From Acipenser ruthenus (taxonomy: Eukaryota > Chordata > Actinopteri > Acipenseriformes > Acipenseridae): DNA of 64,000 bases. The DNA lies in contig NC_081217.1 in NCBI RefSeq assembly GCF_902713425.1, forward strand, positions 19,756,659 to 19,820,658, in the 5' to 3' direction. The first letter of the stretch is position 1; every line of letters begins with the position of its first letter. The position numbers were made by a program, and so were the translations under genes. Positions 1 to 20,771 of this stretch are shown here, in pieces. The notes beneath the pieces are model-generated. The model was not told the DNA's origin and searched no databases. It saw only the letters and a program-made list of their open reading frames with translations.

Positions 1-761
1 TTAGAGAACCGTGTATGTTGGCTAAACATCTTGCCATACTCTCTATTAGTTTTGTAACTGTCACAATGCACAAATAATAGAGCTGGGATTTTGTGCATAA
101 AGTTTTTTTTTCATGTTCTTCGCAAACATATGATCACTCTAGCAACGCATATCAGTCTTCTAAGAGCATTCATATGATCACTCTCGCAACGCATATCAGT
201 CTTCTAAGAGCATCTATTGTTAGTTTTCAAGGTCAGTCATGTTAGTCTGAAGGAATTATTATTTAATTTATTTTAACTACACTGATCCAACACCAAATCA
301 GTCATGATTAAACCAACATGTATTCCGTAGGAATAGGTTAAGTTTGGCAAAAATAAACATATTTGGTTATTTATTTATTTCTGTTGGCTATTTATGCGAA
401 TTACTGTGTGTGAATTGAAAATAAATGTAATTAAAAAAAGACAACAGACAAAAACACTTTTTTTTATAATGTTTTATGGGCTTTACTTGAATATATGACA
501 GGGGAAACAATACATTTCTTTTTTTTATAAATATCATATACATATTTATAAAGTCAATTACAGCTTAAACAGAAGTTTTCCTATAATCTGCACCTCCTAA
601 CCTCCCTCTCTCGATGGACCTATTCTGCACAACAGGTTTGGATGGCCGATCTGTCGAGCATTGACTATAACTGGCATTAATTATGTACATAGTAAAACAA
701 ACCATATACATTATTAACAATTGATATTGGGACAATAATACTTAAAGAACTAGCTGACCAT
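1..761. other. AT-rich flank downstream of the left pepsinogen gene
   Basis: No gene is visible here. The stretch lies 3' of the left pepsinogen gene (minus strand), so part of it must be that gene's 3' UTR. No canonical AATAAA appears on the minus strand close to the stop; the nearest candidates are AGTAAA- and TATAAA-like hexamers between about 480 and 550. A 44-bp direct duplication sits at 127-213. The rest is AT-rich and featureless to my eye. Confidence 0.5.
127..213. repeat. 44-bp tandem direct duplication, two copies
   Basis: The unit begins CATATGATCACTCT at 127 and again at 171. The copies are identical except for one base (CTAGC versus CTCGC). The second copy ends at GAGCAT. It looks like a recent local tandem duplication of unique sequence. 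Confidence 0.8.
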
Positions 762-4864
<4,103 letters not shown>

Positions 4865-4930
4865 CTTCGTTGCTACGGTTTCGTATTGCAGGTTCAGAGA
4901 AACAGTGGCAGAACCGACCCAAGCAGTTCC

Positions 4931-4940
4931 TTATATACCC
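4931..4940 (-). promoter_or_regulatory. TATA box of the left pepsinogen gene
   Basis: On the minus strand GGGTATATAAGGAACTGC starts 76 bases upstream of the ATG. The right copy has GGGTATAAAAGGAACTCC at the same distance from its ATG, so the block is conserved between paralogues. Transcription would start roughly 25-30 bases downstream, near 4905. Confidence 0.75.
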
Positions 4941-4941
4941 G

Positions 4942-7275
4942 TAGCACTGTCTCTCCACACGCTATTGTCTGAGATTGAGATACTGCAGATAATAATTGAT
5001 TTCCTGAAATGAAATGTGATAAAAGAGCTTATGCAGGTATCTCAGATAACTTCTGACCGGTGAAAGAGAAACAAGCACTGGTGATAGGTACAGTATAGAC
5101 ATGGAAAATGGGTTCAGGGAGGAGGGCTCGACTGATTTTGACCAATTGCTGCAAAGCATAAAAACAACTCATTCTTTGTTTGAAGGTACAATTTAGTTTA
5201 ACTTATCAAGCAGCCCAAGATAATTGGGATTGGAATTGGAATCCGATGTAGATACTGTAGAGGGCAAGTTAGTTAAATGGGATAATGTTATGCAGTGTAA
5301 CAAGCTGATTGTATTTGTATACTCATTCAAGGTCACAGGCTACATTGTGCAGGATTTAGTCCTGCAATGGTTGCATGTGTAGGCCTAACAATTCCAATCA
5401 GGAGCAGTCCATAACAAAATGTCTCTGAAGTGAGAAGCACAATACAATTATGAATGCAGATATTTGGGGGTTTTGAGCTGTGTTTCCTACATGTAAGTTG
5501 AGGTCAACGGTCATTTAAGTATGTTACGTGATTGTATTCAATTGTGGGCTGTAGAGGCTATAACTAAATTTCAATTCTAATTATTAAGGAATTTAAGAAA
5601 TAGTATATATTTTTTTACAGTACATAAATCCTTCGTGATATGAAAGCTCACCTCACCTTTTAGGTAGCTTTAATAGGCATTAACCTTGTAATAATTATGT
5701 ACATTTTCTGTTTGTGTAGTTAGTCTCGTAGCAAAAGCAGTGAGGATTCTTTCAGGCAATTATTATTATTATTATTATTATTATTTCTTCTGTCGAAAAC
5801 CCAAAGCAAATTTAAAAACTTCATATTGATGTTTCTGAGAATACCTTTATAGGTATTAAGTGATTTTGTTATCTACACAGATTTATATGTTTCGAGGGGA
5901 CCTCTTGGCATGCTGACACGGTATAGCCAAAATACGCTCCCTTGTACTGGAACGGTGGGCTTGTTCTTACATGCTGAGAATTTGGGCTTCATGTAATGTT
6001 TCTGTGTAGGCCAACATGTTGAAGTACTTTACGAGAGCGACCAAATGTTAAAAACTAAAAGTTAATATCTTTAAAGTGGTTAAAACATTCATACGTTCTT
6101 TATTAGTATTCTAGTTTGTTTACATTTGCTAGCCTAGAGTTTGATCGAAGTTCAATGTAATGGAGCACTGTGCCTTTAAGAAATGAATAATTTGAACAGA
6201 AGTAGGTGATGTCACAGGTGACGTGCGAGTATGTCCATGGACTTAAAAATAAAAGTGTACTGTAGTTGTAGCTTACTACAAAGATAAGAAATAACAGAAA
6301 ATATATCTAAAAAGCTTTACCATCACTGAAAGAGACACTGCTCCACGCAAAGCTTTCCATGAGTAGAAAAGAGTTTATTGTTTGTACGTATTAAAGAAAT
6401 AATACGTATTGCTTTAATAACGTTTAACTCAAACTGTGGCAAAAAAAAGTAGTAGGCTAAAGACGGAAACGGTCTTGTGCGTGTTTCGTTTAAGGGTGCA
6501 ACAAACACAACATATATTATGATAATAGGAATAATACATATAATATTTGATACTGTAAATTATTCATTTTAAATGATTCAGTGTTGTGTGCCAGTGTTCG
6601 ATATATGAGGTTAGTGGAGCGTCTTGAGGCATGTACTGTTTTTTTTGTGCAAATATCAGGATGTTTAGTGTTATTTTTTTTATTATTTGCTTAATACTCG
6701 ATAGCTTTTGAGAACTTCGAAGTTGACTATAAAATCCGGTCCTGCGAAAGTCTTGCGATGTGATTTATAGCTGGAATTGAGTAGATTTGATTGGGTGATA
6801 GCAAACCACTCCCCCTTCTCAACCCACTTGTAGTCAACAAGCGATAGCTGCTTTTTGAAGAGCGAGAAGGGCTTGTTTTGGTTCCGCGAGATTTCGCTTG
6901 GAATTTTTCTTGTGTTTTATTACCGCGAATGCTTTCGCGTCCTCGTTCGCTAAGTGATAACTTTGATTTGGTCCAGCCCTGAGTGTAACTTGACCTCTGG
7001 GTTGTGTACAAACATGAGGAACTAAGCAAAAGCTAAAATAGTTATACAGTCATCCTACTTTAACGGAAGAACTTCCCTCCCACTGATACACACACATTGC
7101 CTTTTGTTGGAAATGTTAACCAGCAATAAGTAGAAATGTAATTATAATTGTGATACGTCTATCCATAGACTAAAAACGTGGGGGTGTTATTGCAATTATA
7201 TGTCAATAAGATGTGGAATGTTTTGTGGGTTTTGTACCAAAGAAGAATGAGAAATCCTGTTACTATTCAGACACT
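4942..7275. other. Spacer between the two pepsinogen genes
   Basis: About 2.3 kb, AT-rich, with no convincing gene on either strand. It contains the left gene's upstream region and the right gene's downstream flank. A (TTA)n microsatellite lies at about 5759-5786. Short frames such as 6727-7029 (minus) have no recognisable motif and are ignored. Confidence 0.5.
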
Positions 7276-7355
7276 TTTATTATAGAGTGCTATCATGTAA
7301 CTAAAAAACAGAGAGGACAATGACTTTTTTTTTTATAAGTTTTATTTTGTTTATT
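7276..7355 (-). terminator. Candidate poly(A) signals of the right pepsinogen gene
   Basis: On the minus strand AATAAA hexamers lie at 7355-7350, 7346-7341 (as AATAAAA) and 7281-7276, within 140-220 bases of the stop codon. Any of them could end the transcript; the sequence does not say which is used. Confidence 0.45.
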
Positions 7356-7495
7356 TTGGTAATTAAGAAGAAAATATCCTTGATGACATTTTAGATTGTA
7401 GAAAAAAAAGAAAATGAGAAGAAGGAATGAAAGACAGGTGGGATGCTTTATAGAAGAGAGGAATGATAGAGTCAAGGTGAGCAGCTTGGAGCTGT

Positions 7496-11527
<4,032 letters not shown>

Positions 11528-11590
11528 CTTGTTGAGCGGTCAGCAGACTCTGTGAAGCTCGCTGTTCATTTTGAAAACCCAAGGAGTTCC

Positions 11591-11600
11591 TTTTATACCC
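11591..11600 (-). promoter_or_regulatory. TATA box of the right pepsinogen gene
   Basis: Minus-strand GGGTATAAAAGGAACTCC starts 73 bases upstream of the ATG, matching the block in front of the left copy. It is the best-supported core promoter element in the window because two paralogues share it. Confidence 0.8.
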
Positions 11601-14200
11601 CACCAACAGTGTGAACCTCTGACCTCTTTAAAACTCAAATAGGAGCGTTCCACAGTGGAATAAGGTACAGTGTGATACTGAATGATTGTTGTTTCAATAG
11701 TTAACCCTCATCAAAAAGGATGACCTTGCCAAGAAAGCTTATCAATGTTTGTGCCCAGAACAAATTACCCTGTACAATACAACACATCAGGATAAGCAGG
11801 TCCTATCAAGGAAAGAGAACACTGTCAATATTTTATAACAGATGTATAATTGCAGATTACACAACATAAGTGCTGTTCCAAAATAAATGAATTGTGATTA
11901 AGTGCAGAATGAGCATTAGCAGATATCTGTGAACAACGGAATCTATGGTTGAAAATGTTACATAAAATCCAACTCAGAAGTTTCACTTAAGTGTGTCTGA
12001 GCTGCTTGCTACTAGTTTTGTCAGATTTTCTATTTGTCACGTTGACAGACATTTTCTCCACATATGCCCTTTCTACATCAGGGTCCAGTTGCTTAAAACA
12101 CCTTGTGCTAGATTTTCAAAGCTATTTACCCCTAATCGGCATTTTTCGCAATGGAAAAAAAAAATTCTAAAACTAATACGAAATAACTTGATGCTTCAGT
12201 CAAGGCCTTGAAATAAAAGTCTTAGTTGTTTATTTCTAGTTTGGTAACTTTATTGGCCACATTTCTTTGTGAAATATGCTAATTAAGATTTGGAGCTAAT
12301 AGCTGTGAGAATTTAGCCCCTGAAGTATGAAGTTTGTATAACACATTTAGGGATCTAACACTTAAGGGGAAATGCTTCATATATGGAGTTTTGATATGAA
12401 GTATCTAATAATGAAGTCTGAATGATTTTATCTGGAGCCCCTTTGGTTTCATATTAGACCCATTACATTATAAAGAAATCCCTGTGTATAAAAATGGGTT
12501 TAACAGAACCCCCCCCCCAAAAAATAAGAGTTCCAGAGCAAGGCCAAAGGTTCTTTATAGAACGTCAGGTAGGGACCCTCTTTTTTAAGATAGTTGGGAA
12601 TAAAGGGAGAAACAGCATTCATTAGCAAAAGGCCGTTGACATTCCCATGCAGGGATGTTTGAGAGGATTTGAAACATCATAATTTTTATTTTTTTCTTGG
12701 AAATCACTGACATGAAAATCCATTAGCTAGATGGTATTTAAATAAAGCAGGGCGGACAAGGTCATGCCGAGAACAAACACCAGAGGTTATTGGAACTGTT
12801 TAATATTCCATTAAGATCTAGATATACAGCGTATTGTTTAGGTTATAAGTGTTTCCGTGCTCTTAATGAGAGAGATTGCATTGTGAATGTAAATATTAGA
12901 CAGCAGTGTTCTCCTCAAACGTAAAGACTTTGACCTCTGCTTGCAATCTTAATCTTTCATGGCAGACTCGTGCCCATGCCCCAGGTAAAACACATGAATG
13001 TAAACTTTAAAACACGTGCTTTTATTTTAAAAGCGTGCCACCTGCTGGACACCTTGTGCAATGCAACAATATGCAGGTGAGTCAGAAACGAGTCACGATT
13101 ACAGACAATAATGAGGAACTGGACTCGGCTGTATTGCACGAAAGTTATTTGTGTATTCGTATATTTCCAGTAGACACAATGGAAGTCAATATGTCGATTC
13201 AGTGCGTCCTTTTTTATTCACAAGGAGAATGCCGCCCCCTCGTGGTTTTATGCAGTAATTCTGAGCGCTTCTGTTTGCAATGTGTTGCTTTGTGTTTTGT
13301 GCTGCTAGAGACGCTGCGATTTTACAGGATGAAAGGTAGCTGCTATGCCAAAATGAAGAATAAATAAATAAACGAATACATACATTAATAAAGAAATACA
13401 TGTCTATATATGTATTCATTTATCCATTTATTTATTTATTTATTTATTTAGACATAAAATATCCTCCATAACCGAAATTATGATTTAATACAGTATATAT
13501 TTTTTTTAAAATAGGCTACATTAAAATAGGCGCTCTTTAACATTACGTTTTTTTTCTCTTTGTCCTAATGTACTTTCAATCCCACCTGTCCATTGACAGA
13601 AATCCTGAAATGACTTAAAAACGGTCATTTTCGTCATTAACAGTAGGTTTCTCATTTAAATACTGAATAGTTATTCAGCCACCTTTTTGTAAATCGCACC
13701 CATGCCACCTGTCAGAAAACAGTAGAAAAGCGTGTCATTTCATGATGGAAACAACGTTAAGAGTCGGGTTAAAACAGACGGGGACAGCGAGTTTCGGACT
13801 GTCGGAAGGCATTTTTGATATTGAGGGCCGCTATCTCTAAATCCTGACATTTATAAACGTTGCACCTGTGTGCTGTAATTATGTTTATAATAAACCCCAC
13901 ACTGTGCTATGTGTTATTACCATCGTTGTCCATCTATGAACAAGTATGTTCTCCGTCACGTATGCGGTGAGCTTCTAAGAATAGGTGTCAGTCTTGTGAC
14001 CTGACAGATTTCTGACTGAGAACGTCATGTAACTTTTAGAACCCCTGGACGCATTCTTTCTTCTCTGGTTCCACAGTCTCGCAGGCGCACTTTTATGAAT
14101 GAGTAACAGCTGTTGTAATGACTAATTGGGACTGGAAAGGGTGGAATGTTTAACAGTGCATAATTTCATGACATCACGAGCAGGGGGTGGGCCGCCAGAC
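11601..14200. other. Divergent spacer between pepsinogen and phlda3
   Basis: About 2.6 kb between the minus-strand pepsinogen promoter and the plus-strand phlda3 promoter. No gene was recognised. It holds a C-run near 12510 and an AT-rich (TTTA/AATA)n tract at about 13363-13452. Short frames here have no family motif. Regulatory DNA for both genes may lie here but nothing specific is readable. Confidence 0.45.
13363..13452. repeat. AT-rich tetranucleotide tract (AATA/TTTA)
   Basis: AATAAATAAATAAACG-type repeats grade into (ATTT)n with a few interruptions. Simple repeat only. Confidence 0.75.
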
Positions 14201-14231
14201 AGCAGGGGGGAGAGAGAGAGAGGGGAGCGCC

Positions 14232-14251
14232 GGGCATGTATAAACATATCC
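14232..14251 (+). promoter_or_regulatory. phlda3 core promoter: TATA box overlapping a p53-like response element
   Basis: TATAAA lies at 14239-14244. The same bases form two abutting p53 half-sites (consensus RRRCWWGYYY): GGGCATGTAT at 14232-14241 and AAACATATCC at 14242-14251. Each has one mismatch and there is no spacer. PHLDA3 is a known direct p53 target in mammals, which makes the match plausible. The start codon is about 340 bases downstream, so the 5' UTR would be roughly 310 bases. Confidence 0.55.
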
Positions 14252-14285
14252 AGGCGATCGGAAGATACAGAGACGTTTTGGTCGT

Positions 14286-14327
<42 letters not shown>

Positions 14328-14328
14328 C
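14286..14328. repeat. (AAT)n microsatellite in the predicted phlda3 5' UTR
   Basis: A perfect run of AAT units lies between the predicted transcription start and the phlda3 start codon. Confidence 0.85.
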
Positions 14329-14585
14329 AGTGCTTCAGGAGTTTTAGATTTATTTTGAAAATTGGAATAAAAATATTTTAAAAATAAAAATCCATTATTT
14401 GGAATCCTTCAGTCAGATTAGTAGTATGTAATAGAATGCATTGGAATGTATCATAACACAGGACATGCATGCACGCTGTGAATAGAAGCATGAGCCGTGC
14501 ATGCTTCTAAACCCAAGGAGACAGGCACATACATGACACGTTGAGTAACGCTGTGTTTTGAAAGTGCTTGATGAGATACATTAGA

Positions 14586-15044
14586 ATGATGAACACCCAG
14601 AAGGTGCTGAAAGAAGGATTTCTGGAGAAACGAAGCAACGGACTCCTGCAGCTGTGGAAAAGAAAGCACTGCGTTCTGACAGAGGATGGGATCCGGCTGC
14701 ATGACTGGAAGCGAAGTGAGGGCAGCGGCAGCGGCGGAGACTCCGGGTTCAGGTCGGGCGGCTTCCGTTCGCGGTCCTCTTCTAGTAAGACCAAGGAGCT
14801 TCGTTTCGAGCGCATGGCCACGGTGGACTGTGTCGAATACAAGCGAGAGCTGGTTTATTTCACTGTGGTGATGGCCGGGGGAAAGGAGATAGACTTCAGA
14901 TGCCAGCAGGAGGGTACTGCCTGGAACGCGGAGATAGCTCTGGGTTTGGTCCGGTTTAAAAACCTCCTGGCGGTGCAATCGGGCAGAACCAGCCACCTGG
15001 CACACCTGGGCAGCACCGGGGAAGAAGAGGCGCTGGAATCCTGA
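14586..15044 (+). CDS. phlda3: PHLDA3, PH-domain-only protein, Akt inhibitor
   Basis: Small protein made almost wholly of one PH domain. In mammals it binds membrane phosphoinositides, competes with Akt and is induced by p53. Start chosen at 14586 ([11 protein letters not shown]): A at -3, and the frame lines up with human PHLDA3 just before VLKEGVLEKRS; ATG 14571 has T at -3 and 14589 is an alternative. 152 aa against about 127 in human. Visible: [20 protein letters not shown] (first strands), [47 protein letters not shown] (C-terminal helix). These favour PHLDA3 over PHLDA2, as does the next gene, tnni1. A Ser/Gly/Arg-rich insert of about 20 residues (about 43-64 of the product) breaks the loop before ELRF. 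A good donor (GATAG then GTGAGC, 15069) just after the stop suggests a 3'-UTR intron. Confidence 0.93.
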   Translation: MMNTQKVLKEGFLEKRSNGLLQLWKRKHCVLTEDGIRLHDWKRSEGSGSGGDSGFRSGGFRSRSSSSKTKELRFERMATVDCVEYKRELVYFTVVMAGGKEIDFRCQQEGTAWNAEIALGLVRFKNLLAVQSGRTSHLAHLGSTGEEEALES

Positions 15045-18000
15045 CGAAAGACTGGACAGCAGTGATAGGTGAGCTAAGGTACGCTTTTTTTTTCTTTCTT
15101 GGTTTTCTTTAAAGGCTCCCACCTTTCGAAGGGGGTGAGACTTGAATAGAAATTGTTTAAAATGTTTGCAAATTTAAGTGTTTTCCAATTACTAAATCCT
15201 TGAACTCCTCAATATTTGGTGCCTTAAGCCGTCATTCATTTCATAGCTCCGCAGTGGTTATTTTTAATCTATTGTAAAACATCATATAAAACAGTACTGT
15301 TCTGTACTGTTAGCCCCCCCCCCCCCCCGCTCGAGTACCCTCAGGCATTAATTACCATAACCCTTTCTGAGTTTCTGCAGTAGCAATCAAACTCTGATTC
15401 TTGATAGCGGTTCTTCTTCTTCTTATTACTTCCATATGTGTTGTGCAATGTAAAATGCAATCTGAATATTAAAAACTCAGCCGACAGTGATATTTGATGA
15501 CAGATTTGGGATCTATATTGTACTGGTTAGCGTTCCCACCCCTTCCATTTTCATGATGTGTAGTGCTGTCTGTAAAGCAAGTCTATCTCTGAGTACTGAA
15601 CACATGAATGTTCTTATACCACATCTCCAGAGATCTACAGATAGAATATCAGTACTTCTATCGCGTGTTGTTATGTGTGGACCAGGTTATATATACACAC
15701 GCGCTCCAATTTCATTGCTTCCCTTTTAGCGATGGTGCCCCTGAACAAAGGTTAAATGTTCTTCTGAAAGAATATCTTTTAATAGTTGCATTGCCCCATT
15801 GGACTTGGAATTATCTTCAATGTACTGACTTCCCATTAAAAATCGTTTTATTTTTTATTTTTTATTAAATCTTCAGTGTTTGTAGTATGATGAATGCATG
15901 CCACAATCACAGCAACATTACTGTGCAAGAACTTCACAAATAACCTGACCAAATACCGCTGGCTCCTACCCAGGCAATTTTATCAATTAAGAGTTCATTA
16001 ACACTGCCTTGCAGTGGGTGAATCCTATAAAAAAACACTGCTATTAATAACTATTGGATAGACACACATTCATTATTTTCTATCTCTTGTTTCCATCTTT
16101 TCACAGATTGAAAACGGTCCACAGTCCTCTTTTTTTGTAAGAAGTGAAGATGTCAATTTCCTACGACTGCAGGATTAAAACTATTCAAGAATCGTTAAAA
16201 CAAATAAAATATATTAAAACAAAATCTATCAACGTCTTACTGATGCCCGGATCAATACCCCTGGACACCCTGGAACCACCTCTTCCCAATACCTCCAGTA
16301 AGCCAGCCTCAGGATGCAGTACCACTCTGCTCTCTTTAACCTCAGTCTAAATGATGCATATCACCATTAATCTGTACCTGAAAGCATATTGACTTTTTAC
16401 AGGTGTTGCTGAGTTCTGCATGAAGTGTTGCAGTGCCAAAATTTGAAAATCCCTGCAGTTATTTTGTAATGTTTGATCTAGTTTTAAATTTAGATTCTCT
16501 TGTTAAATTCGTTCAGATTCTTGCATGCTTTTTCCTCTACATTTAACAGGTGGCAGAGTGAGTTAATGAACCAGCATCTTACCATTACCTTAGCTCTCTA
16601 TGAACACAACTTTGCTGTCTGTGAACAGTTCACACCCCAGTACCACCAGGCAATTGTGTTGCTTTGCTTTGCTCTGAGCTGCTCCCTAACCCCTAATAGA
16701 AAGGGTTCCTCCTGGCGTGAGCAAGCCTAAAGCTACAGCGGTAGCCAAAATCAGCTGTACACCTATCTCGGGACTGTCGCAGTGCGGTAACACAAAAATG
16801 TTGCAGTTTTGCAATCCTGTTTTCTTCTCACCGGCATTGAATCAGCTGCACTTCATTAGTTCTGCCACCAGGTGACAAAATAAAGCAGAAAATGCATTAA
16901 ACAAAACAGCAGGGTGCGCTGTGGACTTCAGCTGATTGGAGATCCAGTTACTTTAGGCTCCAAGATGCTTTAACCAAAGATTGTACATTTGCACAGAGCA
17001 CCTGCGGGCTGAGTACAGGAAAGCATAGCGACACCTGCTGGAGGTGCAATGCACTTCTGTGACTCAAGCAGACTTGCTGGATGTCACGGTGAATGCAACA
17101 GGCTTACCCTTGCATGGCTGATTTGCAGTGCAAATTGAATGTATATTGACATGCATTCTGTAATCTCCTTGTTGCAAGTCATTCAGGAGGAGCAAGACAA
17201 GAAGATCTTCCAGACTTTGTACCCAAGGCTGCAAAAGATTAATGATGTCTCAAAAAGACTCTTGGGACAGTCTGGAGAACAGGTTTTGGTGCAGATTCCC
17301 ACCCCCCAACTTCCCAGAAGCGGTAAACGTTGAGTATCCCCTAAACATGTAAACACCTTGCAGACTTGCTGAATCAGTGCCACCCTGGCTGCCCATGGTC
17401 ACCCCGCATCCTATTGAGAGTGTTATGGCAGGTGTTTCTAATTTTATGTCCAATCCTGCACACGCCACCTATCCTCACATTACCTCAGTGAAGTATTTAC
17501 AGAGAAGTAAGTTAGGCTTTCAAATGATGGGAGGATCCAAAGATTACTGAAGATCAGCTTCGCTCACAGTATTACTGACCTAGAAAATAAAAACAATGTC
17601 TTCTTGTCTGAGACAGGCATGTCGTTTCTATATTTAAACACTTGACATGTTTGATGGCTGGGATTCAGATTCCAAATCTAGTCCCATGACCTTTTGACTA
17701 ATCTATTGACCATTGTTAATGACTGTCCTTCCAGAAGAGCTAGATAGATTCCATTGGGATGCCACAATACCACCAAATGTATTACTCTGAAGAACCCTTA
17801 GACAACCACAGCATCACCAGCAAAGGCAATACAAAAAAAACTGCTCAGTGCTATTGTACAATAGCACACAGTTCATACCATTATGATACTAGTGGTATAT
17901 AAAAAAAAGAATGTTACCAATGTGGTATCTACCAGTGACTGAGCTGCAGCATTTGTACTGCCATTCTCCCATAGCACAGAATCATAGCGTTGATGTTAAT

Positions 18001-18640
18001 GCCGTTGCAAAACTAAAGATTTTTAGAGACTGCAGCTTTTCTACAGCAGTCAATGCAATCACAAGACACTAGAGCCAGATTTCTCAAGATATTGACATCA
18101 AAGTGCAATTTGCAAAATGAAAGTGTTAATGTTATAAAAGTAGTTTAAAGCGATGTACAGCAGGCATACCTCTGATTCCTGAAACAGACCTTCCGAGTGT
18201 TATTCGTATCGTAGTTTAGCACTTTGTTGATAAAATCAACCACAACAGAGGGGCATCTGAATAATATTGTAGGTTTTCTTAATAGGTAAAAGTGTCATTA
18301 TTATTTGAATGTGGTTATGTCATTTTGAGCATCTACTGTGTTGTAGCACAGGACCATTTAGCTGACAAATAGAAGTCATTTTGCACAGGAAATGCAGCTA
18401 ATATTGATTAAATGAGACTTTTAAGAAACACTGTTTAATAAGTTAAAGGTTTGAGAATAGGGGATCCAGTATTCTTGCCATTGTAGTTCATCGTGCTTTT
18501 GGTTCTGTATTCTAATATGTATCCCGAGTTCATTGTGTTATATCTCTGTAACCTTCAAACACTTTGTTTTGAATTCTTACAATGTCTTAATTTGAAACAT
18601 CTTTGTTTCTGTAATGTAATAAAGCCTGTTTTAAGTTCTT
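15045..18640 (+). other. Probable phlda3 3'-UTR intron and distal 3' region
   Basis: A donor at 15069/15070 (AG then GTGAGC) follows the stop. A possible acceptor is CTTTTCACAG ending near 16106. AATAAA hexamers at about 17584 and 18617 are candidate ends. No other coding sequence was recognised; a C14 run lies near 15315. The exon structure is a guess. Confidence 0.3.
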
Positions 18641-18766
18641 TTCAATTTCACAATGAAGGTATGCCATTCTCCTCTCCTCTCAATATCTTTAAACTCTAAC
18701 ACTAGTTAGATTACCTTACAGTACCATTAGATAGTTAAGGATTTGTGATGAACAGCTGGTAATAAT

Positions 18767-19112
18767 TAAGGCTGTATTTATTTCATGGTTATCACAGAAT
18801 TCCCATATAATGTGTACAAATTCCCATTTCCCAAAGAATAATGTAAATATACATCGTTTTTATCACTTAGAAATAAATACAGCAAACCTTTGCCTTATTA
18901 ACGCACTACCTGTTAGTCTGCATTTAGGAACCCTGCAGCTGGTTGAGTTTGCTTCCGGTAAACGATTGAACACACAATGCATAGAGCTGCACGATTTCTT
19001 TAAAATATCTTCAACAAAAAAGACACCAGCTGCATTGAAGATCACAAAAAAAGCAAAACAAGTATTAAAGAAGCCGAGTTATTTGTCTGGGACAGATGCA
19101 TCATGGTGGTAA
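18767..19112 (+). mobile_element. Truncated hAT-like DNA transposon fragment
   Basis: Starts with TAAGGCTGTATTTAT, the same terminus as the complete element at 61167-61819, and stays alignable with it: ACAGCAAACC, CTTCCGGTAAA, CACACAATGCATAGAG, GATTTCTT, then ATATCTTCAACAAAAAAGAC. The latter part contains a short frame beginning MSSTKKTPAAL. No matching 3' inverted terminus follows, so the copy is truncated. Confidence 0.7.
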
Positions 19113-20737
19113 GTTCCCACACTTCCCCATGCTTTGCTGCACTTTTTATTTCCCTGAAATCTTGCTTTTACAGCCACTCTGATTATAATAGATGCCATTG
19201 TATTCTCCCGCTGGGGATTTCCAATAGCTCAGAATAAGGAGGCGAAGGAGCAATAAGATTGATACCATGCTGCCCAAAACTGGGGCTGGTATTGCTCTAA
19301 CCGACTTACAATTGAAGTCACTTCAGTTTAATACAATTGGGAAACTTTCACAAGTTCCGACAAATACTATTTAAAAGTTATGTCAGTTGCAGAGAAAATC
19401 CAATCCCATTCCAGGCTTCTAACCCACATTTGCATTGCATTCAGTGTCTGGTGATTTATAATGACTATCAGCACACCAGGTATAACCATTTGAAGGAGGC
19501 TAAGTACAAGCCTTTCTGATGTTTTACTATGAGCTTAGTTGCACCTCAGAGTAACACTAGCAGTCACAAGTGCCTGAGCTTAAAGTAAAGTCACTGTATG
19601 TATGTAAGACTATATATTTCTACAAGATTCCAGAACAACCTACATAAACAATGCCCTTATTGAATAGGGTTGTTTATTTCAGATACTATACGGGTAAATA
19701 ATTTATACAATAGATAACTCTGCATTGCACTAAAATGGTTACTGTCTGCATCATAAATCTGCCATCTTTCACAAACAAGTTATTGTTCACGCTAAGGACA
19801 GTCAAGAGCCTGATAGGAGACCGGTGACCTACTGTACATAAAAATGAGAAAAAACACATTTCTCAGAGGGCACTTGGTCCAAATGTAGGGGCGTTGGTTT
19901 CCCTGACAACGCATGACTAATTTGGCAGGCCGGGCTTGACCAATGTCACAGTAATATTACAGGCATCCCATCCTGACCCAAAGAAAAGGCTCTCTAATTT
20001 GATTTGGTGAGTTTGCAACCCACTGTTTGGCAAACAGTTCATTAAAAAAGATTAATGTCCTTTGATGACTCAACTCTGTACTTATGGTACCTTCCAGCTT
20101 TTTCAGTCGCTGCCAAAGTGTGGAACTTGCTTAACTTACCGAGGGGAACTTCATAAGCTTATGTCTTCCATGTTTTCAGCAACTTGATATTATCTTAGCT
20201 AATGTGTTATTTTCTGTTTCAGCCATCACATCCTGGTGACTTTTTAAAACTCAGCATCTCTGTGGCCTCAATAGAGCTCTTTTAATCATGTCTAACTTAG
20301 GAGTACATTAAATAGATACAAATTTAAATATCAGGAGTAATGTATCCTTTGAATCATTAACAGAATGCTGTTGCATCAGTTTTGAAGCCTTTCCCCCGTC
20401 TGGCACTGGATTGCACAGTCTGAGAGAAAACAGCCCAGCAGATGCTCTCTGTGTGTGGGTGTGAGGGACTGGGTGCATCCCTCGCAAGGTATCAAGCTCT
20501 CTGGGGCTTGGCAGCGCTTTGTAATGTCTTGTGTAAACAGTGTCAATCAAGGTCTAGATTCCCCAGTGCGGGTCTATTTCTGCACTGTATCAGTGGCACA
20601 GGGTTTTGAGAGCAGGAAGACAGACACCCTGTGGAGTGATTATCCAGTAATCATGAGAGTCAAGTATAGCTGGTCTGGGTGTCTGCCACTTTGAAAGGAA
20701 ATTCTGATTGTCGTGGAGCTGAGAGGGGTTGGAGACT

Positions 20738-20771
20738 GTGTCTGTGTGTGTATGTGTGTGTGTGTGTGTGG
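20738..20771. repeat. (TG)n microsatellite
   Basis: Interrupted run of TG units on the plus strand; simple repeat. Confidence 0.8.

Noticed and set aside
14586-15044. phlda3 as PHLDA2
   Set aside because: [20 protein letters not shown] and LGLVRFKN match PHLDA3 better, and the neighbours are the PHLDA3-linked genes.
14451-15122. Minus-strand frame of 223 codons opposite phlda3
   Set aside because: Antisense shadow of the phlda3 coding exon, without any family motif.
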